Below are positions 13,110-25,460 of a DNA stretch of 64,000 bases, in pieces (the stretch's first letter is position 1; each line of letters starts with the position of its first letter). A program made the translations under genes and the position numbers. The notes beneath the pieces were generated by a model that saw nothing but the letters and a program-made list of their open reading frames with translations, searched no databases and was not told where the DNA came from. Source of the DNA: Toxonevra muliebris (Eukaryota > Arthropoda > Insecta > Diptera > Pallopteridae); NCBI GenBank assembly GCA_963691655.1, contig OY829329.1:15452708-15516707 (forward strand). The letters are read 5' to 3'.

Positions 13110-13520
13110 AATTTGTGATGAATTTCTAAAAACTTCTTATGACTTTGAACTCTTTTTCGGCAGCAATAAAAATCATTGGATTTGGGAAACTATTTTTTGT
13201 ATTATGTTTTCTTATATAAACCGAAATTATTACGCTGTGAGCTTTGAACATGACCAATACAGTACTTTGGCAAGTTAATTTGAAGTAGGTACTTATTACA
13301 AAATATTCTCTTTTTTTTATATTTTTTTTTTTATTTTTTTTTTTTTAATTTTTTAAAAAATTTCTCTTTCAAATTTTTTAAAAATTTATTTTTTTCAATT
13401 TTTTTTTCAAATTTTTCTTTTTTGACGTAAAATTGTACCTAAAAAGTACCAATTGTATCTAATGTGCTTTGTAGTTTGAAAAAGTCAGAAAAAGTTACAA
13501 TTGTACTTACTTTTCCATCA
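13110..13520. mobile_element. Diverged second copy of the hAT-like MITE
   Basis: Shares with 11980-12290 the ordered words TATGACTTTGAAC, TACAGTA(C)..GGCAAGTTAA, AGGTACTT, and TTGTACTTACTTTTCCATCA at the right end (TAGTGATGGAAAA in reverse). The left terminus was not found. A T-rich stretch (13310-13430) has expanded inside it. Confidence 0.65.
13310..13430. repeat. T-rich low-complexity tract
   Basis: About 120 bases that are almost entirely T with scattered A, C and G, lying within the diverged MITE copy. Confidence 0.8.
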
Positions 13521-13547
13521 CTATTACACAGAGAAGAGAACGAAATG

Positions 13548-13665
13548 CCGCACTCTCTTTTTTCTTTTTTTTATATGAAGTCTTTCGCTCTCTCAATTTA
13601 ATTGAGAGTGTAGAGTGTAAAAACTTCACATACAAAAAAAACGAAGAGAGAGTGTGGTGAATTCG
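13548..13665. mobile_element. Palindromic MITE (CACTCTC...GAGAGTG)
   Basis: GCACTCTC...TATGAAG...CTCTCAATTT on the left is mirrored by AATTGAGAG...CTTCACATAC...GAGAGTGTGG on the right, centred near 13605. The two arms could form one long imperfect hairpin. The same sequence recurs at 33045-33870, split by another transposon. Confidence 0.72.
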
Positions 13666-13840
13666 CCTTAATAGTTGAAATTATTATCTTTCGAAACTTT
13701 ATTGCAATTATTATGTACCATATATGTATGCTTAAGTAATTATTAAATTTATTTATTTTAATAGTAAAATACATTTCCATTTATTTATTTTTTAATATAA
13801 TTATTAACTATTTTCTTTATCTTTTTTATTATATTTCCAG

Positions 13841-13906
13841 AGATGGCAAAGAAGATGGTTCGTGTTATACGATGATGGTGAATTAACTTATTCAGTGGAT
13901 GAGCAT
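13841..13906 (+). CDS. osp: outspread/MPRIP-like protein, internal exon: N-terminal part of a PH domain
   Basis: A 66-bp internal exon of 22 codons, too short to stand out as an open frame. It reads [17 protein letters not shown] followed by SVDEH. It is preceded by a pyrimidine-rich acceptor ending CAG (13838-13840) and followed by a perfect GTAAGT donor at 13907, so it begins and ends in phase 0. The basic-aromatic [10 protein letters not shown] core is the beta-strand segment typical of pleckstrin-homology domains. The string closely resembles the PH domain of vertebrate MPRIP and Drosophila outspread, which as I recall are actin- and myosin-phosphatase-associated scaffold proteins. It splices in frame to the exon at 19463. 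The codons upstream (start of the PH domain) must lie on an exon that I could not find in 1-13840. The gene assignment is from memory of the family, not from a search. Confidence 0.9.
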
Positions 13907-15339
13907 GTAAGTTAATAATGAATGATGCAAATAATAATAATAATAATAATAAAAAAAAATCAATAAAATTGTAGTTAAACCAGAAAAAAATATTAAAATT
14001 AAATTGCCAAAATCGCAACATAAAACACTAACACGAAATCGAGATGGACATGGAGTAAGTTTGAGATATTTCCTTGAGAGCGAAGCCAAAGATGCAAACT
14101 CGATTTGAAACCGAGGTTAATAAAAATTACAATAATAAAAATAATAGTCATATAACATTAAAAGGCCCCCAACTAAAAAGACAACATCCTGTCTTAAACT
14201 TAAAGAAAAAAAACATTAATAAATTAAAATGTTAATTTATGCTTTAACGAAACATAAGAAAACAAAAACAAACCAAAAAAAAAAAGATTTACTGAACTTG
14301 TTTGTTTGCTCGCAAAACCAAAAATAACGAAACCTGTTGCTGCGCGTTGTTGTGTTTTTTGTTCGTTTTTTGAAAACTGGAAACTGTCAGTCCACTTTCG
14401 ATTTTGCGTATCCACCAACAACTGTAACCAATCCACCAAAACAAAAAATAAATAAAATCAAATCAACCAAACCACCAACTGAAGTCTGCCTTATGATTTT
14501 TCCATAGCTTAAGCTTATATAGTATAGCAGTAATTTATAAAATTATATTTCCCTTTGCAACTCTCCTCACCTCTGAAAAAGGAGAGGGAGCTTCATGTCT
14601 TTCACTCTTTTCATTGGAATTATAAATTATGATTTTTTTTTTATTATATTGACAACATTATTTATTGAACATTTAAGATTTTTGTCTTCACATGAATTCA
14701 GATACCACTACAAATATTTATGCGAAAACATAATTTTTATTTTCATGGTGATAACGAACGATTACTAAAATATAAAATATTTATAAAAAAAACTGCAATT
14801 CACATTTTTTTCTCATATATATTTTTTAAGTATCATTTATGTTTGTATCACCATCATCATCGTCATCGTTGTTGGTCTGTCGGTCGGTTGGTTTGGTTGG
14901 TTGTTTGTTTGGTTGGGGTCACTCACAGCGGTACATTTAGTTGTCAGTTTAAATTATAAATATTATTACTTATATCGAATTCATATTTACATATACCGAA
15001 TATGCGTGCGATCCACGTTTCGTTTACTTAATTTATTTCTTCTTTTTCTCTTTAAAATTTTTTGGGTTAATAAAATAATCTTTAAATCAGTTTTTTATTT
15101 TTCTCCCTGTTTGCTTTTGAGCATGTGAGAAAGTCGTAATTGTTGCATTTTTCCAGCTTCTTTCATTTCCAATTAAGCAATTAAGTCATTTACTAAAGAA
15201 ACATTTAGTGTTACAGGCAGATTATACCACAAGAAGAAGAAGATTTATAATATTTCATTTAAACCAACTTAAATTTAGTGAATGGTTCTCATGCCCTAAT
15301 TAATATTTGAAGTTAAGCAGTGTCTAATCTAGAATTTAG

Positions 15340-18060
15340 CTCTAGGGGAGGGGGAACTGATTTTGAAAAATTAAGGAAAGCAAGCCCAAAATTAAGATCA
15401 AAAACAGATAACAAATCGAACTAAATTCACAACAAAACTCGGGTTAAAATTTTTACCATAACTCAGAACATACGCTGGCCAAACTTAGACCCAAAGGCAG
15501 ACCAATATCACGGCAAAAACTAAAATCAAAACTCAAGCCAAAAATCGGACCAAACTTCAAACCAAAAATTAGATCAAAAGCAGACCAAAAACCGAACCAA
15601 ATCATTCCACTTGTCCAAATAAACTCAGAAACCAAACAGAGATCAAAATTTAGAACATAAATTAAACCTAAATTTAGATGAAAATCAGAAAAAAATTTAG
15701 ACTGGGTCTTATAACAAAAATCAGACCAAAGTTCAAACCGGCAATAGGTCCATACTCAGGCTAAAATGCCAACCAAAAACCAGACCAAAGACCAGATCTA
15801 AGACCAGACCAAAGACCAGACCAAAAACCAGACCAGAAACCAGACCAAAAACCAGACCAAAGACCAGACCAAAGACCAGACCAAAGACCAGACCAAAGAC
15901 CAGACCAAAGACCAGACCAAAGACCAGACCAAAGACCAGACCAAAGACCAGACCAAAGACCAGACCAAAAACCAGACCAAAGACCAGACCAAATACCAGA
16001 CCAAAGACCACACCAAAGACCAGACCAAATACCAGACCAAAGACCAGACCAAAGACCAGACCAAAGACCAGAAAAAGGCCAGACCAAAGACCAGACCAAA
16101 GACCAGACCAAAGACCAGACCAAATACCAGGCTGAAGACCAGACCAAAGGCCAGACCAAAAACCAGACCAAAGACCAGACCAAAGACCAGACCAAATACC
16201 AGGCTGAAGACCAGACCAAAGGCCAGACCAAAAACCAGACCAAAGACCACACCAAAGACCAGACCAAATACCAGGCCGAAGACCAGACCAAAGACCAGAC
16301 CAAAGACCACACCAAAGACCAGACCAAAGACCACACCAAAGACCAGACCAAAGATCAGACCAAATACCAGACCAAAGACCAGACCAAAGACCAGACCAAA
16401 GACCAGACCAAAGACCAGCCCAAAGACCAGACCAAAGACCAGAAAAAGACCAGACCAAATACCAGGCCGAAGACCAGACCAAAGACCAGACCAAATACCA
16501 GACCAAAGACCAGACCAAAGACCAGACCAAAGACCAGACCAAAGACCAGACCAAAGACCAGACCAAAGACCAGACCAAAGACCAGACCAAAGACCAGACC
16601 AAAGACCAGACCAAAGACCAGACCAAAGACCAGACCAAAGACCAGACCAAAGACCAGACCAAAGACCAGACCAAAGACCAGACCAAAGACCAGACCAAAG
16701 ACCAGACCAAAGACCAGACCAAAGACCAGACCAAAGACCAGACCAAAGACCAGAAAAAGGCCAGACCAAAGACCAGACCAAATACCAGGCTGAAGACCAG
16801 ACCAAAGGCCAGACCAAAAACCAGACCAAAGACCAGACCAAAGACCAGACCAAATACCAGGCTGAAGACCAGACCAAAGGCCAGACCAAAAACCAGACCA
16901 AAGACCAGACCAAAGACCAGACCAAAGACCAGACCAAAGACCAGACCAAAGACCAGACCAAAGACCAGACCAAAGACCAGACCAAAGACCAGACCAAAGA
17001 CCAGACCAAAGACCAGATCAAAGACCAGACCAAAGACCAGACCAAAGACCAGACCAAAGACCAGACCAAAGACCAGACCAAAGACCAGACCAAAGACCAG
17101 ACCAAAGACCAGACCAAAGACCAGACCAAAGACCAGATCAAAGACCAGACCAAAGACCAGACCAAAGACCAGACCAAAGACCAGAAAAAGGCCAGACCAA
17201 AGACCAGACCAAAGACCAGACCAAAGACCAGACCAAATACCAGGCTGAAGACCAGACCAAAGGCCAGACCAAAAACCAGACCAAAGACCAGACCAAAGAC
17301 CAGACCAAATACCAGGCTGAAGACCAGACCAAAGGCCAGACCAAAAACCAGACCAAAGACCAGACCAAAGACCAGACCAAAGACCAGACCAAAGACCAGA
17401 CCAAAGACCAGACCAAAGACCAGACCAAATACCAGACCAAAGACCAGACCAAAGACCAGACCAAAGACCAGACCAAAGACCAGACCAAAGACCAGCCCAA
17501 AGACCAGACCAAAGACCAGAAAAAGACCAGACCAAAGACCAGACCAAAGACCAGACCAAAGACCAGACCAAAGACCAGACCAAATACCAGACCAAAGACC
17601 AGACCAAAGACCAGACCAAAGACCAGACCAAAGACCAGACCAAAGACCAGACCAAAGACCAGACCAAAGACCAGACCAAAGACCAGACCAAAGACCAGAC
17701 CAAAGACCAGACCAAAGACCAGACCAAAGACCAGACCAAAGACCAGACCAAAGACCAGACCAAAGACCAGATCAAAGACCAGACCAAAGACCAGACCAAA
17801 GACCAGACCAAAGACCAGAAAAAGGCCAGACCAAAGACCAGACCAAAGACCAGACCAAAGACCAGACCAAATACCAGGCTGAAGACCAGACCAAAGGCCA
17901 GACCAAAAACCAGACCAAAGACCAGACCAAAGACCAGACTAAAGGTCAAAACTTAGATCACAATTCAGACAAAAATTAGGTTCAAATTCAGATCAAGAAT
18001 GGGGTAGAAAGCAGACCAAGACTTATACCAAAAGTAGCCCAAATCTAGGACTAAAAAATT
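15340..18060. repeat. Degenerate array around a 12-bp minisatellite (GACCAGACCAAA)
   Basis: The flanks (15340-15770 and 17945-18060) are drifting words such as AGACCAAAACTC and GGACCAAACTTC. They grade into the homogeneous core. The reverse-strand FGLV/LVWS/SGLW frames (the longest 738 codons, 15733-17949) are translations of this repeat and I do not call them genes. Confidence 0.93.
15770..17945. repeat. Homogeneous 12-bp minisatellite core, ~180 units
   Basis: Near-perfect (GACCAGACCAAA)n. Recurrent variants are CAGAAAAAGGCC (16070, 16752, 17183, 17818), TACCAGGCTGAAG and AGACCAGATC. Pairs of GCTGAAG variants sit exactly 72 bases apart (16131/16203, 16789/16861, 17244/17316), showing a 6-unit higher-order block. 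Confidence 0.94.
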
Positions 18061-18594
18061 AAACATAATAGTTAATATTGCCGAATCACTTTAACTTTCA
18101 AATACGAAACGATAATTTTGTTATTGCGACTCTAAGTCTTTCCCTTCGGAAGTATTTTATTTTCGCTTAGGTTCTCATTCCTGTGTATTATTCTTTCTCT
18201 TCAGAAGTTAAATCGGCTACTATGTTAGTCACTTTTGACAGCATGACTAATTTCTAATTGTTAGAAAAACAGCAGAAAGTTTTACATCTGTACCTTTTTT
18301 TTTCAATAACCCATAGTTCAAATAATGTTTAACTAACCATTCATTTTAAGCAGTATAACTTTCTCATACACCTGTTAGGAAAGTTAAAAATAAATAAAAA
18401 AAAAAACAAATATTGCACTGCTGAAAACAAGCCGCCCTTCTGTGAAAGTGCGCGCAACTTTCTAAAACAAAACCAAAAAAAAAGTACATGCATAAACATT
18501 TATTTTGTACTTACTTTTTTATTTAAGACTTGGACCAACGATAAATTTTAGATTCTACATAAATTCATAAATACATGAATAACAACAGGCAACC

Positions 18595-18712
18595 GACAGC
18601 AGCAGATATTAGTAGCTACTAGCTACTAACAGCAGATTCCAGCTAGAAGCAGCAGCAGCAGCAGTTTGCAACTAACTAACAACAGCAGCTACAACAACAA
18701 CAAAATCTATAT
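18595..18712. repeat. CAG/CAA-rich simple sequence
   Basis: CAGCAGCAGCAGCAG near 18648-18664, then CAACAGCAGCTACAACAACAAC. No splice-bounded Gln-rich frame was found, so I treat it as simple sequence. Confidence 0.7.
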
Positions 18713-19225
18713 AAGTAGAATGAAATTGTATACTAATTGGCACCCTACTGTAGCTGTCATAACATGCAACTATATGTTGTTTGTTACTTTTTGTTTTTTT
18801 TTTTTTAGCAAAATCGTTGTCGTTATCGTTATGTTGGCAATATACTTGTACATACTTTTACTATTTTATATGCATACATAGAGAGATTTGTTTAGAAAAA
18901 AAAAGTTAAGCGATTATTGGTTCGCCTAACCTAAGATTCCAGAAAAGAAGACAAGTGTTGTCCATAAGATTGTGGGAAAATAATCGTAAACAATGTATGA
19001 AATAGTATTGAATATTGAAATTCTATAAATGCTTATAGTTTATGTATAGGCAAAAAGAAAACAGAAAGTAAATTCATCAAGCGTGTTCGTTTTATAACAC
19101 TATACTCGCTTAAAGTCGGTTATAAACAAAATTGTGTAAAAATACTAGAAACTCAAGCTCTAAATGGCAATAATAATAGACCAAAATGAATCAGAGTATA
19201 AGTGTGATTAAGTGACCAGAAATCA

Positions 19226-19462
19226 CACTCTCTCTCTCTCTCTCTCTCTCTCTTTTGCTCTCCAATGTTCTTACAGGCAAAACTGTAAAATCTTTTCTCA
19301 CATATCAAATTTTTATTTTTCTCTTCAACTCTTGAACTGAGCAAAGATCAATCTCTCTTTTTCTCTTTCTTTCTCTTTGCTCTTCCTAAAATAACAGTAA
19401 AAATTTTACCCATATTCTAATTTCTCTCTTTTACTTCTCTCTCTCTCTCTTTTTTCTTTTAG
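19226..19462 (+). promoter_or_regulatory. osp: Extended polypyrimidine tract and 3' splice acceptor
   Basis: A (TC)n run near 19228-19254 is followed by further T/C-rich blocks at about 19350-19388 and 19424-19460, ending in TTTTAG at 19457-19462. This is an unusually long pyrimidine tract for an acceptor, probably reflecting microsatellite growth next to a functional splice site. Confidence 0.75.
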
Positions 19463-20102
19463 CCCGAAACAGTACCGCAAGCATGCATCGATATGACCAA
19501 AGTCCTCGAAGTGACAACCGCTGAAGATGTCACCGGACATACAAATTCAATTGCCATCACCGCACCAGATCGTGTGACATTCGTTAAGGGTACATGCCCT
19601 GAAGAATCAAAATGGTGGCTTAATATTTTGGCTGCTTTCCCGAAATCAAAAGGTCGACATAAACGTAACGCTACTTTTCCCGGTGGACAAGCAACCACAA
19701 TATTGCAAACAAATTCAATTGATGCCTGCACTGGTATGGGTGGAACAACAACAGCGCGTAATCGTCATAATTCATATCATAAGGATGCGTTAACGTCTGC
19801 ACAATCGACTGGTATTCTTATTGGTAGCAGTGTTAGTGTTGGACTTGGTCTTGGCGTTGGTGTTGGTCATAAACATTGCGATGATATTGTTGTAACTGCT
19901 GCTGATGACGATGATATGGAGGACGAAGAAGACGATGATGATGTTGATGTTGATGTTGATGACGATGAAGATGATGGTGTCGAAACTGGAGAAGATGAAG
20001 AGGATGATGATGAAGATGATGGCGATAATACCAAAGGTTCAACTACTAAAGGTGGACAAGATGAAAATAATCGTAATGCTGGAAATGAAATTAACAATAG
20101 AG
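19463..20102 (+). CDS. osp: outspread/MPRIP-like protein, internal exon: rest of PH domain, Gly-rich linker, acidic tract
   Basis: A 640-bp exon (213 codons plus one base) following a long pyrimidine tract and AG at 19461-19462, and ending at GTAAGT (20103). It therefore starts in phase 0 and ends in phase 1. Residues 1-60 of the exon complete the PH domain, including [13 protein letters not shown] with the C-terminal helix tryptophan that is invariant in PH domains. Residues 61-82 are basic then Gly/Thr-rich ([19 protein letters not shown]). Residues 119-135 form a Gly/Val/Leu-rich repeat. Residues 148-189 are almost entirely Asp/Glu with Val and Gly, encoded by GAT/GAC/GAA runs. The tail is Asn/Lys/Gly-rich. 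The PH portion is strongly conserved in character; the acidic and Gly-rich parts look like lineage-specific low-complexity growth. The antisense Ser-rich and His-rich frames over this exon are shadows. The next exon (needing phase 1) was not found. Confidence 0.9.
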
Positions 20103-20339
20103 GTAAGTTTAATTTTATATATACCTATTTTTTTTTTAGAAAATAATTAATTTTTTCTATATGAATGAAAAGTTTTACGGCTTGTTTCTTTTTAAAAAAG
20201 AAACAAGCTCGAATTCTAACTATTCTCACTGGGGTTTTAGCCTAACTACTGTAGACCCTGCGGAAATTAAGAAGAAGTTGAGACATGAATGGTCTCACCT
20301 TCTCTCTAAATGACCCAATTTCTTCATATTCGTCGCCGA

Positions 20340-22720
20340 CTCCGATTGGCCTTAAGATCCAATTTTTTAAGAAAATATTCTCCATCGAAAATTGAAACTA
20401 GAAATCAATTTTTGGTTTCCAGTTTGATTTAAAAATACTTCAAAAGAGGCTTTGGAGTAAAGGCTGAGGAAATCAGCGAAATGAAGAATTTTTCGCAGTA
20501 CTATAACGCCATCTATGGGCCTCGACTTTTGTGAATATTTGTACACTAAAAATTGTCGAACCACGGAAGTTATTTTAGGCTTATTTTGAACAAAAAAGTA
20601 TTCCAGAAGCGGCTCTGGATCAAAAGTTAAAGAAATCAGTGGAAAAGTCTAATTTTTTTTTGAAATGTTGTTTTCTAGAGTTTTTTGGACCAAAAAAACT
20701 AATTTTTGGTCATAGTTTTGACCTAAAAAATATTCTAAAGAGAAGCCCGGAGCATGAGTTAGAGAAATCAGAGGAAACGTTGAAGTTTTCTTCGTAACTT
20801 TCGGGTTCCATTTTGATTTTAAAATATTCCTAAGGGGGCTTTGGAGCAAAAGCTAGAAAAATTAAAGAAAATTTTAAAATCATGGAGTAGTTGTACTAGA
20901 ACGCCATCTATGGACCGACCGATTTTATTGAAATTTTGGGCACTAGGTTTTTTTAGATCAAGGAACTAATATTTGGCCTATTTTGGACTAAAAAGTATAT
21001 CAGTGTATTCCAGAAAGTGTTCCGGACTAAAATTTAGAAAAAAGCAAAAAAAAAATTGATTTTTTTCGGTCCATTTCATTGGAGTCTTCTGCTCTCGGTT
21101 TTTTGGACCAAGGAACTAATTTTTGGTCATTGTTTTGATCTAAAAAATATTCCAAAGAGGGCTCTGGAAAAAAAATTTGAAAAATCAGGGGGAATGCTGA
21201 ATAGGCCTCGATTTTATTGAAATTTTGTATACTAGATTGTTTTGATCTTAGAAATATTCCACAGGGAACTGTGGAGCAAAAGCTGGAAAAATCAGGGTAA
21301 AGTAAAATTTTTTGTGGTACGAGAACCACCATCTATGGAACGAGCGATTGTATTAAAATTTTGTGCATTACAGATTTTTGGACCAAGACCTACTTTTTGT
21401 CCTATTTTGAACTAAAGAGAGGGCTTCTGATCAGAAGCTAGAGAGATCAGAGGAAAAGTCAATTTTTTTTTTTTTGACCGATTTTATTGATCAAAAAAAT
21501 ATTTCAAAGAGGGGCCCAGGCCATAAGTCCGTGACCAAAAACCAATTTTTGTGCTTCTATTTTGATTTAAAAATATTCCAAAGGAAACTCTCAAGCTAAA
21601 GCTGGGAAAATCAAGGAAAAGATTAATTTTACGTAGTACTAGAATTCCCAACTATGAAACACTAGAATTTTTTGGACCAGGGAACTTATTTTTGACCTAT
21701 TTTAAATCAAAAAAGATTCCAGATGGTGCTCCGGACCTACAGTTCGAGAAATCAGGGGAATTTTTCGGCCGATTCTATTGAAATCTTGTCCACCAGAGAT
21801 TTTTGGACCAACGAACTAATTTTTTATCTAAAAAATATTCCAAAGGGGGCTCTGGAGTAAAAGCTAAAAAAGTCAGGGAAAAGTTGAATTCTCTTTGCAC
21901 TAAAACGCCATCTATAGGCCTCGATTTTATTGAAGTTTTGTACATTAAAAAGGAACTAATTTTTGACCTGTTTTGAACTTAAAAGTGCTTCAAAGCATTC
22001 CGGAGGGGGCTCTAAACTAAGAGTTAATGAATTTAAAGAGAAAAAAGAAATTTTCCAGCGGTTTTATGAAATTCTGCGCACCAGGGGTTTTTTTCGACCA
22101 TGGCACTGTTTTAATCTAAAAAATATTTCACATGAAGCTTGGGAGCCAAAGCTAGAAGAATTAGATTTTTCGCGGTATTATTGAAATTTTTGGAACTAAT
22201 TTTGAGCTAAGTATTTCAGCGAGGGACCGGAATATTTTTAATTGAAATTTTGTTCACCAGGGTTTTTTGTTCATGGAACTAATTTCTTAGCACTGTTGTG
22301 ATCTAAAAAATATTTCAAATGGGGCTCGGGAGAGAAAGGTAGAAAAGTTAAATTTTATCGCTATACTAGAATACTGTCTATGGAACAACCGATTTTATTA
22401 AAAATTTGGGACCCAATTTTGACTTTCTTGTGCAACAGAGTGTTTTTTTTTTTACCAAGAAACTAATGTTTGAGCGCTGTTTTGATCTATAAAATATTCC
22501 ACCTATTTTATTAAAATTTTTTAACTTAATTTTGACCTATTTAGAACTTAAAAGTATACCAGAAAGAGGCTCTGGAAAATTTTTTATTAAAATATTGTGT
22601 ATAAGGTTTTTTTGCGTCCAAGGAACACAATTTTGAGCACTGTTTCTAAAAAATATACCAAAAGGGGGTCCGAGGCATGTTTTGAAGAAATTAAAAGAAA
22701 TTTTGATTTTTTTTTTTTAT
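20340..22720. repeat. Long degenerate tandem array (CCGATTTTATTGAAATTTTG... family)
   Basis: Ordered words recur about ten times with variable spacing: TTTTTGGACCAAGGAACTAATTT, TATTCCAAAGGGGGCTCTGG, AGCTAGAAAAATCAG, ACGCCATCTATGGACC and GATTTTATTGAAATTTTG. The monomer is roughly 150-300 bases with many internal losses. It starts about 240 bases after the splice donor of the acidic exon. Confidence 0.85.
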
Positions 22721-24854
22721 GTAAAAAAATTTTTAAAGGGGCGTAAAGCTTTTAAAAATTTTAAAAAACTTATAATGTGGGGAAGAGTTTTTTTTAATAA
22801 GGAATCAAATTGTATATATGTGTTTTTAAACCCTCTTCTCAAAAGGCGCTATGCTATCATGATGTGGGTTACAAATTCGATCCACTCTAATCTTTACACA
22901 CAGAAAAATTTTTTATGAACTTTTTTTAACAATATAAAAAACTTCGTTTATCGAATCACAATTTACTGGATTGATGTAAAATTTCATCAATACTACTAAA
23001 GCATTTGTAATTATAATGATCAATCATATTGATTAAGTTGTACTTGAATTCAATGAATCGAGGTTTAGATATTCATCAAATTGAAAAAAAATATATTTTT
23101 ACAAAAAAAAAGAATTTACAAAAATGAAAGAAATATTTGCAAATTACCAATCTATTTTAAACAACTAATTTCTGGGGCAAGGACATTTACAAAAGAATAT
23201 TTATTATTTATAGGTGTGTTCAGCTTAATTAATGTATATTTAATTAAGTAAAGCTTGCATTTTTTTTTTTTTGTAACTATCCAGTTTATCCACTTAAATA
23301 CTGCGTCTGTGTGTGTCTCTGTGTCCCCTAACTGCCTCATTTTATCAATGTCAATTGCCATCCATATTTATATACTTTGATCTGAGTAAATATAACATTG
23401 AGAATGCACATGAGCAGTTAGACAAACAGACAGACAAACATTTAAATTGTCAATTTGACATTTTGACCATTTGATAACAAGATTTTTTTTTTATATTTTC
23501 AAATCAAAATCTTAAGTGGCAATTGATGCAAAATAATTACTTAAAAAATAAAAAAGACTTTTAAATGAATTACCCATATAAAATTTATAATTACGTATGT
23601 ATGTGTGTATAAATGTCAAGGTTAATAAAGTTAATGAACATATATAACGCTGGTTTTTTCGGTTGGTTATTTGCAGATGATTGATCGTCTACCAAAAAAA
23701 AAAAAAAAAAAAAATATTTATAATATTTTTTTTAAATTTTTATTATGTGGCATCAATAATTCAACTTTTTTAATTTTGACTGAAATTTTTGTTTTGTTTT
23801 TTTTTTTGCTTGATCGTTCGAATGTGTGCACAGATTTTGCGTAAATCTGTCAAGTGTGAAAAATTTAAAAAAAATTGATTTTTATTTTTGTATAATTTTT
23901 TTCTTTTTGTTTTTATGTTCATTTATTTATGTATAACAAGTTCATTGATACGATTGAATAGATAAAAATCTTAAAATTGCGTTAAGTTTTGAAAGCACGT
24001 GCTAGTAATTATTAATTTAATTTTTATTTTTTTTATTTTTATTTTTTGACGCCACACACAAAGCCAACATGAGTGGTTACTCATAAATAATCAAAGGGGA
24101 TCCAGACCCCTTTGACATGTTCTTCTTTGAATTAGATATTTGAAGCATTTACTCTATAAAAATTTTTGTTTCAATTAAGATTTCATACATTTGGTTGTTG
24201 GCCGTGAATGAGAAACAAATTTTAAAGGACCCCCCTTTCCTCCTCCCTTAGAAAATATTTGATCTGAATCAATGATATACGCATGCGGCCCAAACTACAC
24301 GAGTTTTCAGATACTGGTTTTTTCAAAATTAAACCATGAAGATTAGGTTAAAAGTATCTGATAGTTTCGGCAAAATTGTAGCCCTTGGCAAGATTTATTA
24401 GAATCAGCCGCTAAATTGATAAATTTAGAGGGTAAAAATGAATTTTTGTGAACTCAAACAAACAAACAAACAAAATTATGTCCAACTTACACCCACTTCC
24501 CCTACGTTTAATTGCGGTTTAATTACACTATACGGGTAATTCTTCATCAATGATTTGAACATTCTCAGATTTTCAGATTTCCTCTATCACGTCTGAAGTT
24601 TCCATTATAGTGGCCCAAATCCTAAAATTCTAGTATTTCCGGAAATAATATAAAGAAAATTAATTTCTTCATGAAAGGGTGGGAATAATTACTCTAAACA
24701 CCATCACCTAAGCGTTCCCCTTTATTTTTTTTTTTTTCAGATTTAGTTTGAAGACTTTTCAATATATATACATAAACGAGGATTTGGGTTTTGATTGTAG
24801 GCCATGAGTAAAAAAACATTGTAAGAAACGAAATTAAAATTAATCAGGCATTTT
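22721..24854. other. AT-rich intronic sequence, no gene seen
   Basis: Holds A/T runs, for example at 23694-23714, and two short perfect hairpins near 24069-24084 and 24091-24115. No coding or RNA gene signal. Confidence 0.45.
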
Positions 24855-25460
24855 TTGCCTGCTCTGCTCTGAAGGTCTGAACTTTCATGGGTCACTGTTG
24901 ACCCAGTGGACCTCAATGGGATTTTTTACAAACTTTTTTCTGTACATTTTTATTAGATATTTTTTTAAAGATAGACAAAGTATCTTGGTATTAATTTTTC
25001 ACTTAACCCTTTCTTGACCGTAAGAACTAGAACCAATAAAGCAAAACCGAGTCCAAAATCGCATTCTTCGTCCCCCATTATCATTGTAAAAAGGTTCTTA
25101 GAAAGTTTTCATTGAAAATATTAGGGTCACCGGTGACCCATAGCAAAACTTGTATTTCCAAAGAAGTAAACTACAATTTATAAATAAGTAGTTTTTTCCA
25201 CAACATATTAAAAATTTGGTGTATTTGAACAAATTTGGTAAAAAATGTGAGCTAATGAAAATTAAAAAACAAAACATTTTTTCACATTGATCCGCTAAAG
25301 TACCGTTACCAAAAAAATATTTATAATTTGTATTTTATTTGAAACTAAAGAACCATCAATTCTCTTTTCAAAAATCCTAAATTTATAAAAAAATAATTTT
25401 TTAAAAATTGCATAATTTAATTTTGTGTCTTCGGTGTCACTATGGTACCGAAAGGGTTAA
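24855..25460 (-). mobile_element. TTAA-family dimeric MITE, left-truncated copy
   Basis: Ends GGTACCGAAAGGGTTAA (25444-25460), the reverse complement of the TTAACCCTTTCGG terminus of the other copies. Contains TTAACCCTTTCTTGACCG at 25003 (the internal monomer junction) and a perfect GGGTCACCGGTGACCC at 25124-25139. Colinear with the copy at 33107-33796, but the outer start is missing. Confidence 0.8.

Larger units (their letters stand above)
13907..19462 (+). other. osp: osp intron splitting the PH domain
   Basis: An intron of 5,556 bp with GTAAGT donor and a pyrimidine-rich acceptor ending TTTTAG. Both splice sites are phase 0 and join DEH to PETVPQ in a continuous PH domain. It carries an AT-rich 5' third with (AAT)n at 13931-13952, a degenerate repeat region with a 12-bp minisatellite core (15340-18060), a CAG/CAA-rich stretch near 18595-18712, and a TC-rich stretch before the acceptor. 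Confidence 0.88.

Noticed and set aside
15733..17949. 738-codon reverse-strand frame of FGLV/LVWS/SGLW repeats
   Set aside because: It is the translation of a 12-bp minisatellite with no stop in the unit. Other frames are equally open, it lies within an intron, and there is no non-repetitive domain.
19867..20097. Ser-rich and His-rich antisense frames
   Set aside because: They are shadows of the acidic tract in the osp exon.
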